Source: Oscillatoria acuminata PCC 6304
GTDB taxonomy: Bacteria > Cyanobacteriota > Cyanobacteriia > Cyanobacteriales > Laspinemataceae
DNA length: 64,000 bases
Direction: 5' to 3'
NCBI RefSeq assembly: GCF_000317105.1
Contig: NC_019693.1
Location: 2,790,001-2,854,000, forward strand
Position 1 is the first letter of the stretch. Each line of letters starts with the position of its first letter. This document shows, in pieces, positions 15,362 to 24,238 of this stretch. Under the pieces are notes generated by a model. That model was not told where the DNA came from, did no database searches, and saw only the letters and a list, made by a program, of their open reading frames with translations. The position numbers and the translations under genes are program-made.

Positions 15362-18300
15362 ATGGCCTGTTCTTCCATCATCCGCACCCTGGGGCGATCG
15401 CCGTTAGCGACCGAACTCCTCACGAAACTCGATCGGCATCACCACATCGAACTCAACGGCATCTCCCGCTTCCCAAAAGGATTGGTCGTCTCGGCGATCG
15501 CCCAAAAACGGGACCAAAGTTTATTGGTTGTCACCGCCACCCTGGAAGAAGCAGGGCGATGGGCCGCCCAACTCGAAGCAATGGGGTGGCCTACGGTGCA
15601 TTTTTACCCCACCTCCGAAGCATCTCCCTACGAACTCTTCGACCCAGAAGAAGAAACCACCTGGGGGCAAATGCAGGTCCTCGCTGATTTAGTCCGGGGA
15701 GAAAACAATCTCGCCATTGTCACCACAGAAAAGGCCTTACAACCCCATTTGCCTCCGGTAAATCAGTTTAAACCCTACTGCCTCACCCTCACCGCCAAAA
15801 GCGAGTGGAACTCCAAAACCCTGGATGAACAATTGGCCCGCATGGGATATGAGCGTGTGGCCCTTGTGGAAACCGAAGGCGAATGGAGTCGCCGGGGGGA
15901 TATTGTCGATATTTTTCCCGTTTCGGCGGAACTCCCGGTCCGCCTAGACTGGTTTGGGGACGAACTGGAGAACATCCGGGAATTTGACCCCTCCACCCAG
16001 CGTTCCCTGGATAAAATTCCGCAACTGGTCCTGACGCCTACATCATTCAGTCCCCTAATTCAGGCCCATCTCCCGGAGGCATTCAGAAACGCAGATACCG
16101 CTATCCCCAATGATTTAGAACTGGACGAATCTCCAGACTTGCGGTCCCTGCATCGGTTTCTCGGGGTAGCATTTGAGCAACCTGCTTCCTTGCTGGATTA
16201 TCTGTCCCCGGATACCATTGTGGCGATCGATGAACCCGATCGCTGTAGTGCTCATGGCGATCGCTGGGCGGAACAAGTGGAAGAACATTTCCGAACCCTC
16301 CCCTCGAAACCGCTTCCCCTGTCTCGGGTGCACCGCAACTTTAGCGAATCCCTCGCCACTGCCGAACCCTTTGACCGCATTTCCCTTTCAGAACTCGTCA
16401 TCCCCCGCAAAAAAGACGGTCCTAATATTAGTTTTGATTTGGATAGTCGTCCGGTTCCGGTATTGCCTCACCAGTTTGCTAAACTGGCCGAACTGTTACG
16501 AGAAGAACGCGATCGCCGGTTTAATGTCTTTCTAATTTCCGCCCAACCGAGTCGATCAGTCTCTCTGTTGCAAGAACATGACTGTCCCGCCCAATTTATT
16601 CCTAATCCTCGGGACTATCGGGCGATCGAGAAATTGCAAGTCCAACATATTCCTGTTGCCTTGAAATATAGTGGACTCGCCGAACTCGAAGGGTTTATTT
16701 TGTCCGCCTTTAGAATCGTGATTATCACCGATCGCGAATTTTATGGACAACATACCCTCGCCACCCCCACCTACGTCCGCAAACGTCGTCGCGCCGCTTC
16801 TAAACAGGTAGACCCGAATAAACTGCGGCAAGGGGATTTTGTCGTCCATCGCCATCATGGTGTCGGCCAATTTATAAAACTGGAAAAACTCCAAAACCGG
16901 GAATATTTAGTTGTTAAATATAGCGATGGAATTCTGCGCGTTCCCGTAGACCAACTGGAATCCCTCTCCCGCTTCCGGACCACTGGTGGAAAAAGACCCG
17001 AACTGAATAAACTCACCAGCAAATCCTGGGAAACCACCCGCAACAAAGTCCGCAAAGCGGTGAAGAAACTGGCGGTGGATTTGTTGAATTTATATGCCAA
17101 GCGATCGGATCAACAAGGGTTTGCCTATCCCCCAGATATGCCTTGGCAGCAAGAGTTAGAAGATTCCTTTTCCTATCAACCCACCCCGGATCAGTTGAAG
17201 GCGACTCACGATGTGAAGCGGGATATGGAAAGTGAGCGCCCAATGGACCGCTTAGTCTGTGGAGATGTGGGATTTGGCAAAACCGAAGTGGCAATCCGGG
17301 CAATTTTTAAAGCAATTACGGCAGGAAAACAAGTGGCACTGTTGGCCCCGACCACAATTTTAACCCAACAACATTATCACACGATTAAAGAACGGTTTGC
17401 TCCCTATCCGATTCAAATTGGATTACTCAATCGCTTCCGCAGTCCAGCAGAACGCCAAGATATCCAAAACCGCCTCGCTACGGGGGAATTGGATTTAGTG
17501 GTGGGGACTCACTCGGTTTTGAGTAAATCCATTCAGTTCCGAGATTTAGGACTGTTAGTGGTAGATGAAGAACAACGATTTGGGGTGAATCAGAAGGAAA
17601 AAATCAAGGCATTGAAAACCCAAGTAGATGTGCTAACTTTAACGGCAACGCCGATTCCCAGAACTTTGTATATGTCTTTGTCCGGTGTGAGAGAAATGAG
17701 CTTGATTGCCACACCTCCGCCCTCTCGTCGCCCGATTCAGACGCATTTGGCCCCGTATGACCTAGAAACGGCGCGATCGGCCATTCGTCAAGAGTTGGAC
17801 AGAGGGGGACAGGTGTTTTATGTCGTGCCTCGGGTAGAAGGCATTGAGGAAGTGGGGGCCGCCTTGCAACAAATGGTTCCCAGTGCCAGAGTGGCGATCG
17901 CTCACGGACAAATGAATCCCTCGGAATTAGAAGCGATTACCATTGCTTTTAGTTCCGGTGAAGCGGATATTTTAGTCTGTACCACGATTATCGAATCGGG
18001 ATTAGATATTCCTCGGGTGAATACGATTTTAATTGAAGATGCCCACCGCTTCGGATTGGCCCAATTGTATCAATTACGGGGACGAGTGGGACGGTCTGGA
18101 ATTCAAGCTCATGCTTGGTTATTTTACCCGAAAAGTGGCCGATTAACTGATGAAGCGCGCAAACGATTAAGGGCGATTAAAGAGTTTGCCCAATTAGGGT
18201 CAGGATATCAACTTGCCATGCGAGATATGGAAATCCGAGGGGTCGGCAATTTGTTAGGGGCGGAACAGTCGGGCCAATTGGATGCGATCGGGTTTGACCT

Positions 18301-18832
18301 CTATATGGAAATGTTAGAGGAAGCAATTCGAGAGATTCGCGGCCAAGAAATTCCGACGGTAGAAGAGACGCAAATCGACCTGACCTTGACTGCGTTTATT
18401 CCTGGGGATTACATCGTGGATTTGGACCAAAAGATGAGTGCTTATCGGTCCGTGGCCCTGGCAACCTCGGAGAAAGAACTGGCAGAAATCGAAGCAGATT
18501 GGCGCGATCGCTATGGACCGATTCCCAAACCCGTCAATCAACTCATGCAAGTCATGAAACTCAAACAAATCGCCAAACCATTAGGATTCTCAAGAATCAA
18601 ACCGGAAGGCACTCAAAACATCGTTTTAGAAACCCCAATGGAGGAACCCGCCTGGAACTTACTCGCCCAAAATCTGCCTGCTAATGTGCAAGAAAAGTTT
18701 GTTTACAGACCCGGTAAAGTTACTGTTCGCGGCATTGGCATCATGCGTGCAGAGTATCAATTAGAAACCCTGATTGATTGGTTAGGCCGAATGCAAGGGG
18801 CGCTACCTGAAGTAGCGATTTCTCAAGGGTAA
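15362..18832 (+). CDS. mfd: Transcription-repair coupling factor Mfd
   Basis: DNA translocase that removes stalled RNA polymerase at lesions and recruits UvrA for nucleotide-excision repair. At 1156 residues it is full length. Order: a UvrB-like N-terminal module (about 1-320), the RNA-polymerase-binding CarD-like domain (about 480-560; [14 protein letters not shown]), RecG-like helicase domain 1 with Walker [12 protein letters not shown] (about 633) and DEEQ box VVDEEQRFG, helicase domain 2 with QLRGRVGRS, and the C-terminal TRCF domain. The ATG at 15362 gives the start usual in cyanobacteria ([15 protein letters not shown]). A 40-bp palindrome 30 bases after the stop may end transcription. 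Confidence 0.97.
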   Translation: MACSSIIRTLGRSPLATELLTKLDRHHHIELNGISRFPKGLVVSAIAQKRDQSLLVVTATLEEAGRWAAQLEAMGWPTVHFYPTSEASPYELFDPEEETTWGQMQVLADLVRGENNLAIVTTEKALQPHLPPVNQFKPYCLTLTAKSEWNSKTLDEQLARMGYERVALVETEGEWSRRGDIVDIFPVSAELPVRLDWFGDELENIREFDPSTQRSLDKIPQLVLTPTSFSPLIQAHLPEAFRNADTAIPNDLELDESPDLRSLHRFLGVAFEQPASLLDYLSPDTIVAIDEPDRCSAHGDRWAEQVEEHFRTLPSKPLPLSRVHRNFSESLATAEPFDRISLSELVIPRKKDGPNISFDLDSRPVPVLPHQFAKLAELLREERDRRFNVFLISAQPSRSVSLLQEHDCPAQFIPNPRDYRAIEKLQVQHIPVALKYSGLAELEGFILSAFRIVIITDREFYGQHTLATPTYVRKRRRAASKQVDPNKLRQGDFVVHRHHGVGQFIKLEKLQNREYLVVKYSDGILRVPVDQLESLSRFRTTGGKRPELNKLTSKSWETTRNKVRKAVKKLAVDLLNLYAKRSDQQGFAYPPDMPWQQELEDSFSYQPTPDQLKATHDVKRDMESERPMDRLVCGDVGFGKTEVAIRAIFKAITAGKQVALLAPTTILTQQHYHTIKERFAPYPIQIGLLNRFRSPAERQDIQNRLATGELDLVVGTHSVLSKSIQFRDLGLLVVDEEQRFGVNQKEKIKALKTQVDVLTLTATPIPRTLYMSLSGVREMSLIATPPPSRRPIQTHLAPYDLETARSAIRQELDRGGQVFYVVPRVEGIEEVGAALQQMVPSARVAIAHGQMNPSELEAITIAFSSGEADILVCTTIIESGLDIPRVNTILIEDAHRFGLAQLYQLRGRVGRSGIQAHAWLFYPKSGRLTDEARKRLRAIKEFAQLGSGYQLAMRDMEIRGVGNLLGAEQSGQLDAIGFDLYMEMLEEAIREIRGQEIPTVEETQIDLTLTAFIPGDYIVDLDQKMSAYRSVALATSEKELAEIEADWRDRYGPIPKPVNQLMQVMKLKQIAKPLGFSRIKPEGTQNIVLETPMEEPAWNLLAQNLPANVQEKFVYRPGKVTVRGIGIMRAEYQLETLIDWLGRMQGALPEVAISQG

Positions 18833-18862
18833 TCGGTTCAGAACAGGCAGTGATTTAAACCA

Positions 18863-18902
18863 CCGCCTGTAGAGGCGCTTCGCGAAGCGCCTCTACAGGC
18901 GG
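18863..18902. repeat. 40-bp perfect palindrome between mfd and the Uma2 pseudogene
   Basis: It begins CCGCCTGTAGAGGCGCTTCG and is centred on TTCGCGAA. It sits between converging genes, so it may be a shared terminator. It belongs to the same family as the palindromes at 33783 and 40087. Confidence 0.75.
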
Positions 18903-18929
18903 GGGATTGATTTCCTGCGAGGTTTTGCC

Positions 18930-19478
18930 TTACATGATGATAGCTGTAACTGCAATTGAAATATCTGGAAATGCAACCGGAGTAATTTCCCCCTCCGTCA
19001 ACGTCATTTTAGAACCATATTCCCCATCCCGAGGGTTTCTAAAAACAATCAGTTCCCGACGCTTTAAATTGACTAACCAGTATTCAGGGATTCCCGCTTC
19101 AGCATAGATGCGATATTTTAAATTTGTATCTTTTTCGAGGCTAGTATTTGCATATTCAATCACCCAAAAGATTTAGTCAGGATAGGGATGATGTTGCAGA
19201 TAGGTTCGTCCCAACCGCTGCACAATGGCTAAATCCAGTTCAGGTTCCGAAGCGTTGGGGAGGGTAATGGGTTTGGCATGACGAACTAGGGCGCGATCGC
19301 CCAATAACCGGGCCAGATAATCCCCGGCTTCGGTGCTAAAATAAGCATGGGCTTCTCCTTCTGGGGACATTTCTACAATTTCTCCATGCAGCAATTCCAC
19401 CGGGCGATCGTCCAGTAAGCCGATGTCCACCATGCGATGATAGTCTTCAATTGTCCATTTAGCCAGAGAGATGGTCAT
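18930..19478 (-). pseudogene. Uma2 family endonuclease (DUF820), split by an in-frame stop
   Basis: Read without the stop at 19173-19175, this is a complete Uma2 restriction-endonuclease-fold protein of ~182 residues: MTISLAKWTIEDYHRMVDIGLLDDRPVELLHGEIVEMSP type start, EPELDLAIV (acidic active-site strand), then IFWVIEYANTSLEKD, YAEAGIPEYWLVNLKRREL and PDISIAV at the end. The break is one TAA codon between PYPD and IFWVIEY with no frame change, as expected from a single base substitution (GAA or AAA to TAA). The downstream part also keeps an ATG at 19161-19163, but the halves are unlikely to work alone. Uma2 proteins are abundant in cyanobacteria and poorly understood. A sequencing error at one base is the alternative. 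Confidence 0.8.
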
Positions 19479-19624
19479 CGAGGCAGCAGGAGTGAATCAT
19501 AAGCTGGGATATTAACAGTATAGCCGGTCGGGTTGATTCTGGAACCCGGAAGAATTTTCTACCTCAAGGTAGATATTTTTTTTTAAATTTTAGGATTTTT
19601 TTAGTCAAAGCACCTACACTGTAT

Positions 19625-19630
19625 TATAAT
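19625..19630 (+). promoter_or_regulatory. Conserved -10 box of HEAT-like gene 1
   Basis: GTATTATAAT ending at 19630 contains TATAAT. The same block stands before all three HEAT-like paralogues at nearly the same distance from the ATG. A clear -35 is not seen. Confidence 0.55.
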
Positions 19631-19661
19631 TGCCAGTTAACTCAATCGAAAACGAAAAAAT

Positions 19662-20462
19662 ATGACCCTAGAAACCTATTCACATCCCGTCAACCAATTG
19701 CTCACCTTCGGGGATTGTTTTAAAATTAAGTATGATACCAATTATCTCGAAAAATTTGGGTTTACACCGGAACATATTCCGGAATTGATCCGCATGGCCG
19801 TTGATCCCGAATTAAACTGGGCGGAGTCAGATACTTTAGAAGTATGGGCTCCGGTTCATGCCTGGCGATCGCTGGGTCAATTACGAGCAGAGGAGGCGAT
19901 CGACCCCTTGATTGCCCTATTTGATGAAATAGAGGATATTGATTGGACCAGTAGCGAAATACCGCTCGTGTTTAAACAAATTGGTCCGGTAGCGATTCCC
20001 AGTCTAGCGGCCTATTTAGACAAGCCAGAGCCGGATGAATATCACATAGAAATTGCGGGGTCTTCCTTAACCGAAATCGGCACAGAGTATCCAGAATTTC
20101 GGGATGAATGTGTCAAACTTCTGACAGAAAAACTGGCAAAATTTCAGGAGAATAGCCCAGCTTTAAATGGGTTTTTAATCTCAGATTTAATCGATTTAGA
20201 GGCAGTAGAATCAGCCCAGGTGATGGAAAGTGCTTTTGCTGCGGATTGCGTCGATAAGTTGATTGTAGGTGACTGGGATGAAGTCCAGTTCCTACTGGGT
20301 TTGGGACCCAGGAAAGAAAGGAAACAGATCCGTATATCTAGGACGGATAAAGAGTTAATAGAATGGTTGAAAAATGGAGGCCAGGATCAACCCTCTAAGG
20401 GGTTTTCCTCCTCTGTTCAAAAGACTTCCCAGAAAAAGAGCAAGAAGAAAAAGCGCAAATAG
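19662..20462 (+). CDS. HEAT-like repeat protein with Lys-rich tail, copy 1 of 3
   Basis: A 266-residue protein, first of three tandem paralogues. The body (about residues 30-225) looks all-helical with HEAT/PBS-lyase-like repeats, e.g. APVHAWRSLGQLRAEEAIDPLI and IGPVAIPSLAAYLDKPEPDEYH, a type of scaffold that usually binds protein. After GDWDEVQFLLGLGPRK comes a low-complexity basic tail (KKTSQKKSKKKKRK) that could bind nucleic acid or membranes. No catalytic motif is seen. The start MTLETYSHPVNQLL is shared by all copies, supporting this ATG. It has its own TATAAT promoter box. The function is unknown to me; the fold call is by eye. Confidence 0.75.
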   Translation: MTLETYSHPVNQLLTFGDCFKIKYDTNYLEKFGFTPEHIPELIRMAVDPELNWAESDTLEVWAPVHAWRSLGQLRAEEAIDPLIALFDEIEDIDWTSSEIPLVFKQIGPVAIPSLAAYLDKPEPDEYHIEIAGSSLTEIGTEYPEFRDECVKLLTEKLAKFQENSPALNGFLISDLIDLEAVESAQVMESAFAADCVDKLIVGDWDEVQFLLGLGPRKERKQIRISRTDKELIEWLKNGGQDQPSKGFSSSVQKTSQKKSKKKKRK

Positions 20463-20515
20463 ACTGAATGGGCGATCGCCAACTTCGATTCACTCAATCG
20501 GGAGTTCCCTTTAAG

Positions 20516-20738
20516 CTATCCTTTGACCCCAAATCCCCCATCATCCTGCCGGGTAAAATTGGGGACAATGGCAAGCAAATCTCTGAGAATGTCAAGTTGC
20601 GATCGCGCTTCGATTGTTTCCAAAGTTTCTAACATGACACTCATCGAAACGGGGAAACCCGGGGTATCCGGATGCAGGGGTAAGATCACTGCCACTGCGT
20701 TCCCTGGGTTGATGTCTTTCCTCCAAATGATGGTTTTC
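20516..20738 (-). pseudogene. 3' fragment of the 109-residue gene, duplicated copy A
   Basis: On the minus strand this reads as about residues 37-109 of the intact gene at 22828-23157 (from KTIIWRKDINPGNA to DDGGFGVKG and stop). The 5' part is missing, so no start exists. It sits just after HEAT-like copy 1 in the same convergent arrangement as the intact gene after copy 3, which shows it was copied together with the HEAT gene. Confidence 0.8.
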
Positions 20739-20794
20739 TATTGAAATATCACTCGTTCTTCAAAATTTGGTTTTTAAAAAGATATAAACTGTAT

Positions 20795-20800
20795 TATAAT
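20795..20800 (+). promoter_or_regulatory. Conserved -10 box of HEAT-like gene 2
   Basis: TATAAT within GTATTATAAT, the same block as before copies 1 and 3. The sequence just downstream (TATAAATCAATTCAATCTTA) is more diverged than in the other two. Confidence 0.5.
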
Positions 20801-20833
20801 TATAAATCAATTCAATCTTAAATGAGAAAAAGC

Positions 20834-21691
20834 ATGACCTTAGAAACCTATTCATATCCCGTTAATCAATTACTCACATCAGGAGATTCTCTAGAAATTC
20901 AGGATGAGACCCATTATATTGAAAAATTTGGGTTTACATCGGAACATATTCCGGAATTGATCCGCATGGCCGTTGATAAAGAATTAAACTGGGCGGATTC
21001 AGAGAGTCTAGAAGGATGGGCCCCGGTTTACGCATGGCGAGCCCTGGGTGAATTACGAGCAGAGGAGGCGATCGACCCCTTAATTTCCATATTTGATGCA
21101 CTGGAGGAGACTGATTGGACCAGTACCGAAATGCCCATCGTTTTTGGCCAAATTGGTCCGGCAGCGATTCCCAGTCTAGCGGCCTATTTAGACAAACCAG
21201 GGCCGGATGAATATCATAAGGAGGTCGCCGGGTCTTGTTTACGGGAGATCGGCACAGAGCATCCAGAAACTCGGGATGAATGTGTCAAAATCATTACGGA
21301 AAAACTGGCAAAATTTCAGGAAAATACCCCGGGCTTAAATGGCTTTTTACTCGTAAATTTAATCGATTTAAAGGCAGTAGAATCAGCCTCGGTGATTCAA
21401 AGTGCTTTTGCTGCGGATTGCATCGATGAGTTGTTTCTCGGCGACTGGGATGAGGCCCAGTTCCTACTGGGGTTGGGTCTCAGGAAAACCCCGGAAAAAA
21501 TTCGTAAAGCTAAGATGGACAAAAAGATGATAGAATTTCTTGAAAGTAAAGGCGATGCGCATGATCAACCCGCTAAGGTGAGGGAATTTTTTAAAATTCC
21601 AGGCGGTGGGCATGATCAACCCGCTAAGGGGTTTTCCTCTTCTATGAAAAACACCTCAAAGAAAAAGAGCAAGAAGAAAAAGGGCAAATAG
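20834..21691 (+). CDS. HEAT-like repeat protein with Lys-rich tail, copy 2 of 3
   Basis: Paralogue of its two neighbours, with the same start (MTLETYSYPVNQLL). I use the ATG at 20834 by alignment; an ATG four codons upstream (20822) is possible. The helical body is collinear with copy 1. It differs in the C-terminal linker: DAHDQPAK and GGHDQPAKGF form a short internal duplication of about 17 codons not present in the other copies. The tail again ends in Lys-rich KKKSKKKKGK. The function is unknown. The three-copy arrangement and diverged linkers suggest duplicates under relaxed or diversifying selection. Confidence 0.75.
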   Translation: MTLETYSYPVNQLLTSGDSLEIQDETHYIEKFGFTSEHIPELIRMAVDKELNWADSESLEGWAPVYAWRALGELRAEEAIDPLISIFDALEETDWTSTEMPIVFGQIGPAAIPSLAAYLDKPGPDEYHKEVAGSCLREIGTEHPETRDECVKIITEKLAKFQENTPGLNGFLLVNLIDLKAVESASVIQSAFAADCIDELFLGDWDEAQFLLGLGLRKTPEKIRKAKMDKKMIEFLESKGDAHDQPAKVREFFKIPGGGHDQPAKGFSSSMKNTSKKKSKKKKGK

Positions 21692-21744
21692 ACTGAATGG
21701 GCGATCGCCAACTTCGATTCACTCAATCGGGAGTTCCCTTTAAG

Positions 21745-21900
21745 TTATCCTTTGACCCCAAATCCCCCATCATCCTGCCGGGTAAAATTGGGGACAATGG
21801 CAAGCAAATCTCTGAGAATGTCAAGTTGCGATCGCGCTTCGATTGTTTCCAAAGTTTCTAACATGACACTCATCGAAACGGGGAAACCCGGGGCATCTGG
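21745..21900 (-). pseudogene. 3' fragment of the 109-residue gene, duplicated copy B
   Basis: It corresponds to the last ~50 codons of the gene at 22828-23157 (minus strand, ending DDGGFGVKG and a TAA). Homology stops near 21900, earlier than in copy A, and runs straight into the promoter block of HEAT-like copy 3. It is a remnant, not a gene. Confidence 0.78.
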
Positions 21901-21934
21901 CGGTATTTTTTACGGGAAAGCACCTAACCTGTAT

Positions 21935-21940
21935 TATAAT
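21935..21940 (+). promoter_or_regulatory. Conserved -10 box of HEAT-like gene 3
   Basis: TATAAT in GTATTATAAT. The flanking block AATTGCCAGTTAACTCAATC is the same as upstream of copy 1, so copies 1 and 3 share the closest promoter ancestry. Confidence 0.55.
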
Positions 21941-21972
21941 TGCCAGTTAACTCAATCGACCAGGCAAAAACC

Positions 21973-22773
21973 ATGACCCTAGAAACCTATTCACATCCCG
22001 TCAACCAATTGCTCAGTTTCGGAGATTGTTTTAAAATTAAGAATGATACCAATTATCTCGAAAAATTTGGGTTTACACCGGAACATATTCCTGAATTGAT
22101 CCGCATGACCGTTGATCCAGAATTAAACTGGGCAGAGTCAGATACTTTAGAAGTATGGGCCCCGGTTCACGCATGGCGATCTCTGGGTCAATTACGAGCA
22201 GAGGAGGCGATCGACCCCTTGATTTCCATATTGGATGAAATAGAGGATATTGATTGGACCAGTAGGGAAATGCCTAGCGTTTTTGGCAAAATTGGTCCCG
22301 CAGCTATTCCCAGTCTAGCGGCCTATTTAGACAATCCTGCGCCGGATATATATCACCTATCTATCCCTGCTTCTTGTTTACAGAAGATCGGCACAGAGCA
22401 TCCAGACAGTCGGGATGAATGTGTCAAAATCCTTACGGAAAAACTGGCAAAATTTCAGGAGAATGACCCGACCTTCAATGGGTTTTTACTCCTGGATTTA
22501 GTCAAGTTAAAGGCAGTAGAATCAGTCCCGGTGATTCAAAGTGCTTTTGCTGCTGATTGCATCGATGAGTCGATTATGGGCGACTGGGATGAGGTGCAGT
22601 TTAGACTGGGTTTGGGACCCCGAAAAAATCCGGAAAATATCCGTAAAGCTAAGGTTCACGAAGCCATGATGGAATTGTTGAAGAATCAAGGCGAGGCCCA
22701 ACCATCTAAGGGGTTTTCCTCTTCTATTAAAAAGACCCCAAAGAAAGGTCAGAAGAAGAAAAAGGGCAAATAG
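21973..22773 (+). CDS. HEAT-like repeat protein with Lys-rich tail, copy 3 of 3
   Basis: Third tandem paralogue, about 266 residues from the ATG at 21973. That ATG aligns with the MTLETYSHPVNQLL start of the other copies; a TTG 11 codons upstream overlaps the promoter box and is unlikely. The repeat body is close to copy 1 for its first ~110 residues. The tail is basic (KKTPKKGQKKKKGK). It faces the intact 109-residue gene, the probable ancestral arrangement that copies 1 and 2 retain only as fragments. The role is unknown; a protein-binding helical scaffold is the most I can infer. Confidence 0.75.
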   Translation: MTLETYSHPVNQLLSFGDCFKIKNDTNYLEKFGFTPEHIPELIRMTVDPELNWAESDTLEVWAPVHAWRSLGQLRAEEAIDPLISILDEIEDIDWTSREMPSVFGKIGPAAIPSLAAYLDNPAPDIYHLSIPASCLQKIGTEHPDSRDECVKILTEKLAKFQENDPTFNGFLLLDLVKLKAVESVPVIQSAFAADCIDESIMGDWDEVQFRLGLGPRKNPENIRKAKVHEAMMELLKNQGEAQPSKGFSSSIKKTPKKGQKKKKGK

Positions 22774-22827
22774 ACTGAATCTGCGATCGCCAAGATTCGA
22801 CTCACTCAATCGGGAGATCCATTTAAG

Positions 22828-23157
22828 TCATCCTTTGACCCCAAATCCCCCATCATCCTGCCGGGTAAAATTGGGGAAAATGGCAAGCAAATCCTTGAGA
22901 ATGTTAAGTTGCGATCGCCCTTCGATTGTTTCCAAAGTTTCTAACATGACACTCATCGAAACGGGGAAACCCGGGGTATCCGGATGCAGGGGTAAAATCA
23001 CTGCCACCGCGTTACCTGGGTTGATTTCTTTCCTCCAAATGATGGCTTTCTGGGGAATAGACTGTTGTTGCTGCCAACCGCGATCGCGCAGATAATCAGC
23101 AACTTGTGACGGGTGCAGGGTTTGCAGAATGTCAATATCTTTTATTGTGACTTTCAT
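22828..23157 (-). CDS. Uncharacterised 109-residue protein (intact parent of the two fragments)
   Basis: The start MKVTIKDIDILQTLHPSQVADYL is followed by a short alpha/beta-looking domain: GWQQQ, AIIWRKEINPGNAVAVILPLHPDTPGF, then a helix-rich LETLETIEGRSQLNILKDLLAIFPNF. It is soluble, with no signal peptide or membrane segment. I do not recognise a named family. The two partial copies upstream keep this reading frame reasonably well, which fits recent duplication. It faces the third HEAT-like gene with a 54-base gap, and the pair may be functionally linked because they were duplicated as a unit. Confidence 0.65.
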   Translation of the reverse strand: MKVTIKDIDILQTLHPSQVADYLRDRGWQQQQSIPQKAIIWRKEINPGNAVAVILPLHPDTPGFPVSMSVMLETLETIEGRSQLNILKDLLAIFPNFTRQDDGGFGVKG

Positions 23158-23408
23158 CCCCTTTCTGCTTCCCTCCTATCAATATCCGGTAACTGCACCG
23201 CCTAAGTCAGCGCTTTGGTTTATTAATCGCTCTCCAAATACCCTCGCAGCGGTTCTAACAAAATCCCTAAAATTTTATCTACCTCTTTAATATAAGACTC
23301 CACTGAATCAATAAATACAGTCTTTTATGGCAGTTTTTAAAACTTCCAGGTTGTTCCACTGATAACAATTCCATAAAGGGTATGGCAACTTTTTTCCGGG
23401 TTTAATCT

Positions 23409-23948
23409 TTACTTAAACGGTTCAATAGCTGACGGTAAACCAACCCTCATAAAAAACCGTGCAAATGCTTGAGAAAAGTGTTCTAAAAAAGGTGAATTGA
23501 GTCGCCATCGTGGCCCGAGATTGATGGCATATTTCTCGATGTAATCATAAGGTAAACTATGGATTTCACCAAAATCAACCACTAATGATTTTCGGTTATT
23601 ATCTGGCTCCGTGGGCGAGGCGAGGAGATACAGTCCTTCTACTCTCCCTCTTCTAACATTTTCCCATTGACCCTTTTTAGCAAATTTGGGATTAATTTCT
23701 TCAAATTCCTCTAATGAATAAATTGGACTCAAAGCTACAAAGCGTACTTTTTTATTTTCTAAATCGCAGCTTTGGGTCAAAACAATCAAATCATATTCCC
23801 TGATTTCTACGTCCACACTCTGAAGGTCACTTCCCTCAGAAAAGGTGGTGGGATCGAAGATTGGCAAAGGGACCAGACAGTTAGGCAGGTAGTCACCCTG
23901 CCTCAGCCTTGACTCATTTACCTGTTCCCAAAAATGTTCTGTTCTCAT
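23409..23948 (-). CDS. Uncharacterised 179-residue protein, third gene of the TIGR04255-type operon
   Basis: I do not know a named function. Visible features: an N-terminal FWEQVNESRLRQGDYLPNCLVP stretch, then DLIVLTQSCDLENKK, whose QSCDL with conserved-looking Cys and Asp resembles a possible catalytic or metal-binding motif, and a C-terminal helix (LEHFSQAFARFFMRVGLP). It is soluble with no signal. Its ATG overlaps the stop of the 97-residue gene by 4 bases (ATGA), so it is translationally coupled and probably acts with the two upstream products. Confidence 0.72.
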   Translation of the reverse strand: MRTEHFWEQVNESRLRQGDYLPNCLVPLPIFDPTTFSEGSDLQSVDVEIREYDLIVLTQSCDLENKKVRFVALSPIYSLEEFEEINPKFAKKGQWENVRRGRVEGLYLLASPTEPDNNRKSLVVDFGEIHSLPYDYIEKYAINLGPRWRLNSPFLEHFSQAFARFFMRVGLPSAIEPFK

Positions 23949-24238
23949 TCGTCATCTATGGGGTACTTTCGAGGTTGACCACGCCCTTTAAACTGACAGA
24001 GCATCCGGACTGTAAATGTCCGTTTGGGTGGCACCGAACGGTAAGTGACTTCGCTGTCATCTTCTAAGGCTTCTTGTAATTGTTCAATAGCTATCAGTTT
24101 TTGCCAAATTGCTTCAGTTAATTCAGCAAGTTTCTGTTTCTCGGCGCTTTGGAAATCAGGCATATCAAATGACTCTCGCACCAGGGGTATTGGCGAGGGT
24201 TTAGTTGTTTTAGGAGGTAAGGCACAGATGGTTGCCAT
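23945..24238 (-). CDS. Uncharacterised 97-residue protein, second gene of the TIGR04255-type operon
   Basis: The N-terminus is Pro-rich (about residues 8-22) and followed by an amphipathic helix rich in Gln/Leu/Ala (about 30-60; EKQKLAELTEAIWQKLIAIEQLQEAL), which could be a coiled-coil contact. The rest is basic (RSVPPKRTFTVRMLCQFKGRGQPRKYP). Its ATG overlaps the TAA of the upstream gene (TAATG) and its TGA overlaps the ATG of the downstream gene, so it is squeezed between two translationally coupled partners. It may be a bridging subunit; this is inference. Confidence 0.68.
   Translation of the reverse strand: MATICALPPKTTKPSPIPLVRESFDMPDFQSAEKQKLAELTEAIWQKLIAIEQLQEALEDDSEVTYRSVPPKRTFTVRMLCQFKGRGQPRKYPIDDE

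Noticed and set aside
20523-20744. Plus-strand open frame at the duplicated fragment as a real small gene
   Set aside because: The same frame recurs at 21752 and 22835 because all three lie over copies of the minus-strand 109-residue gene; it has no family resemblance or ribosome site.
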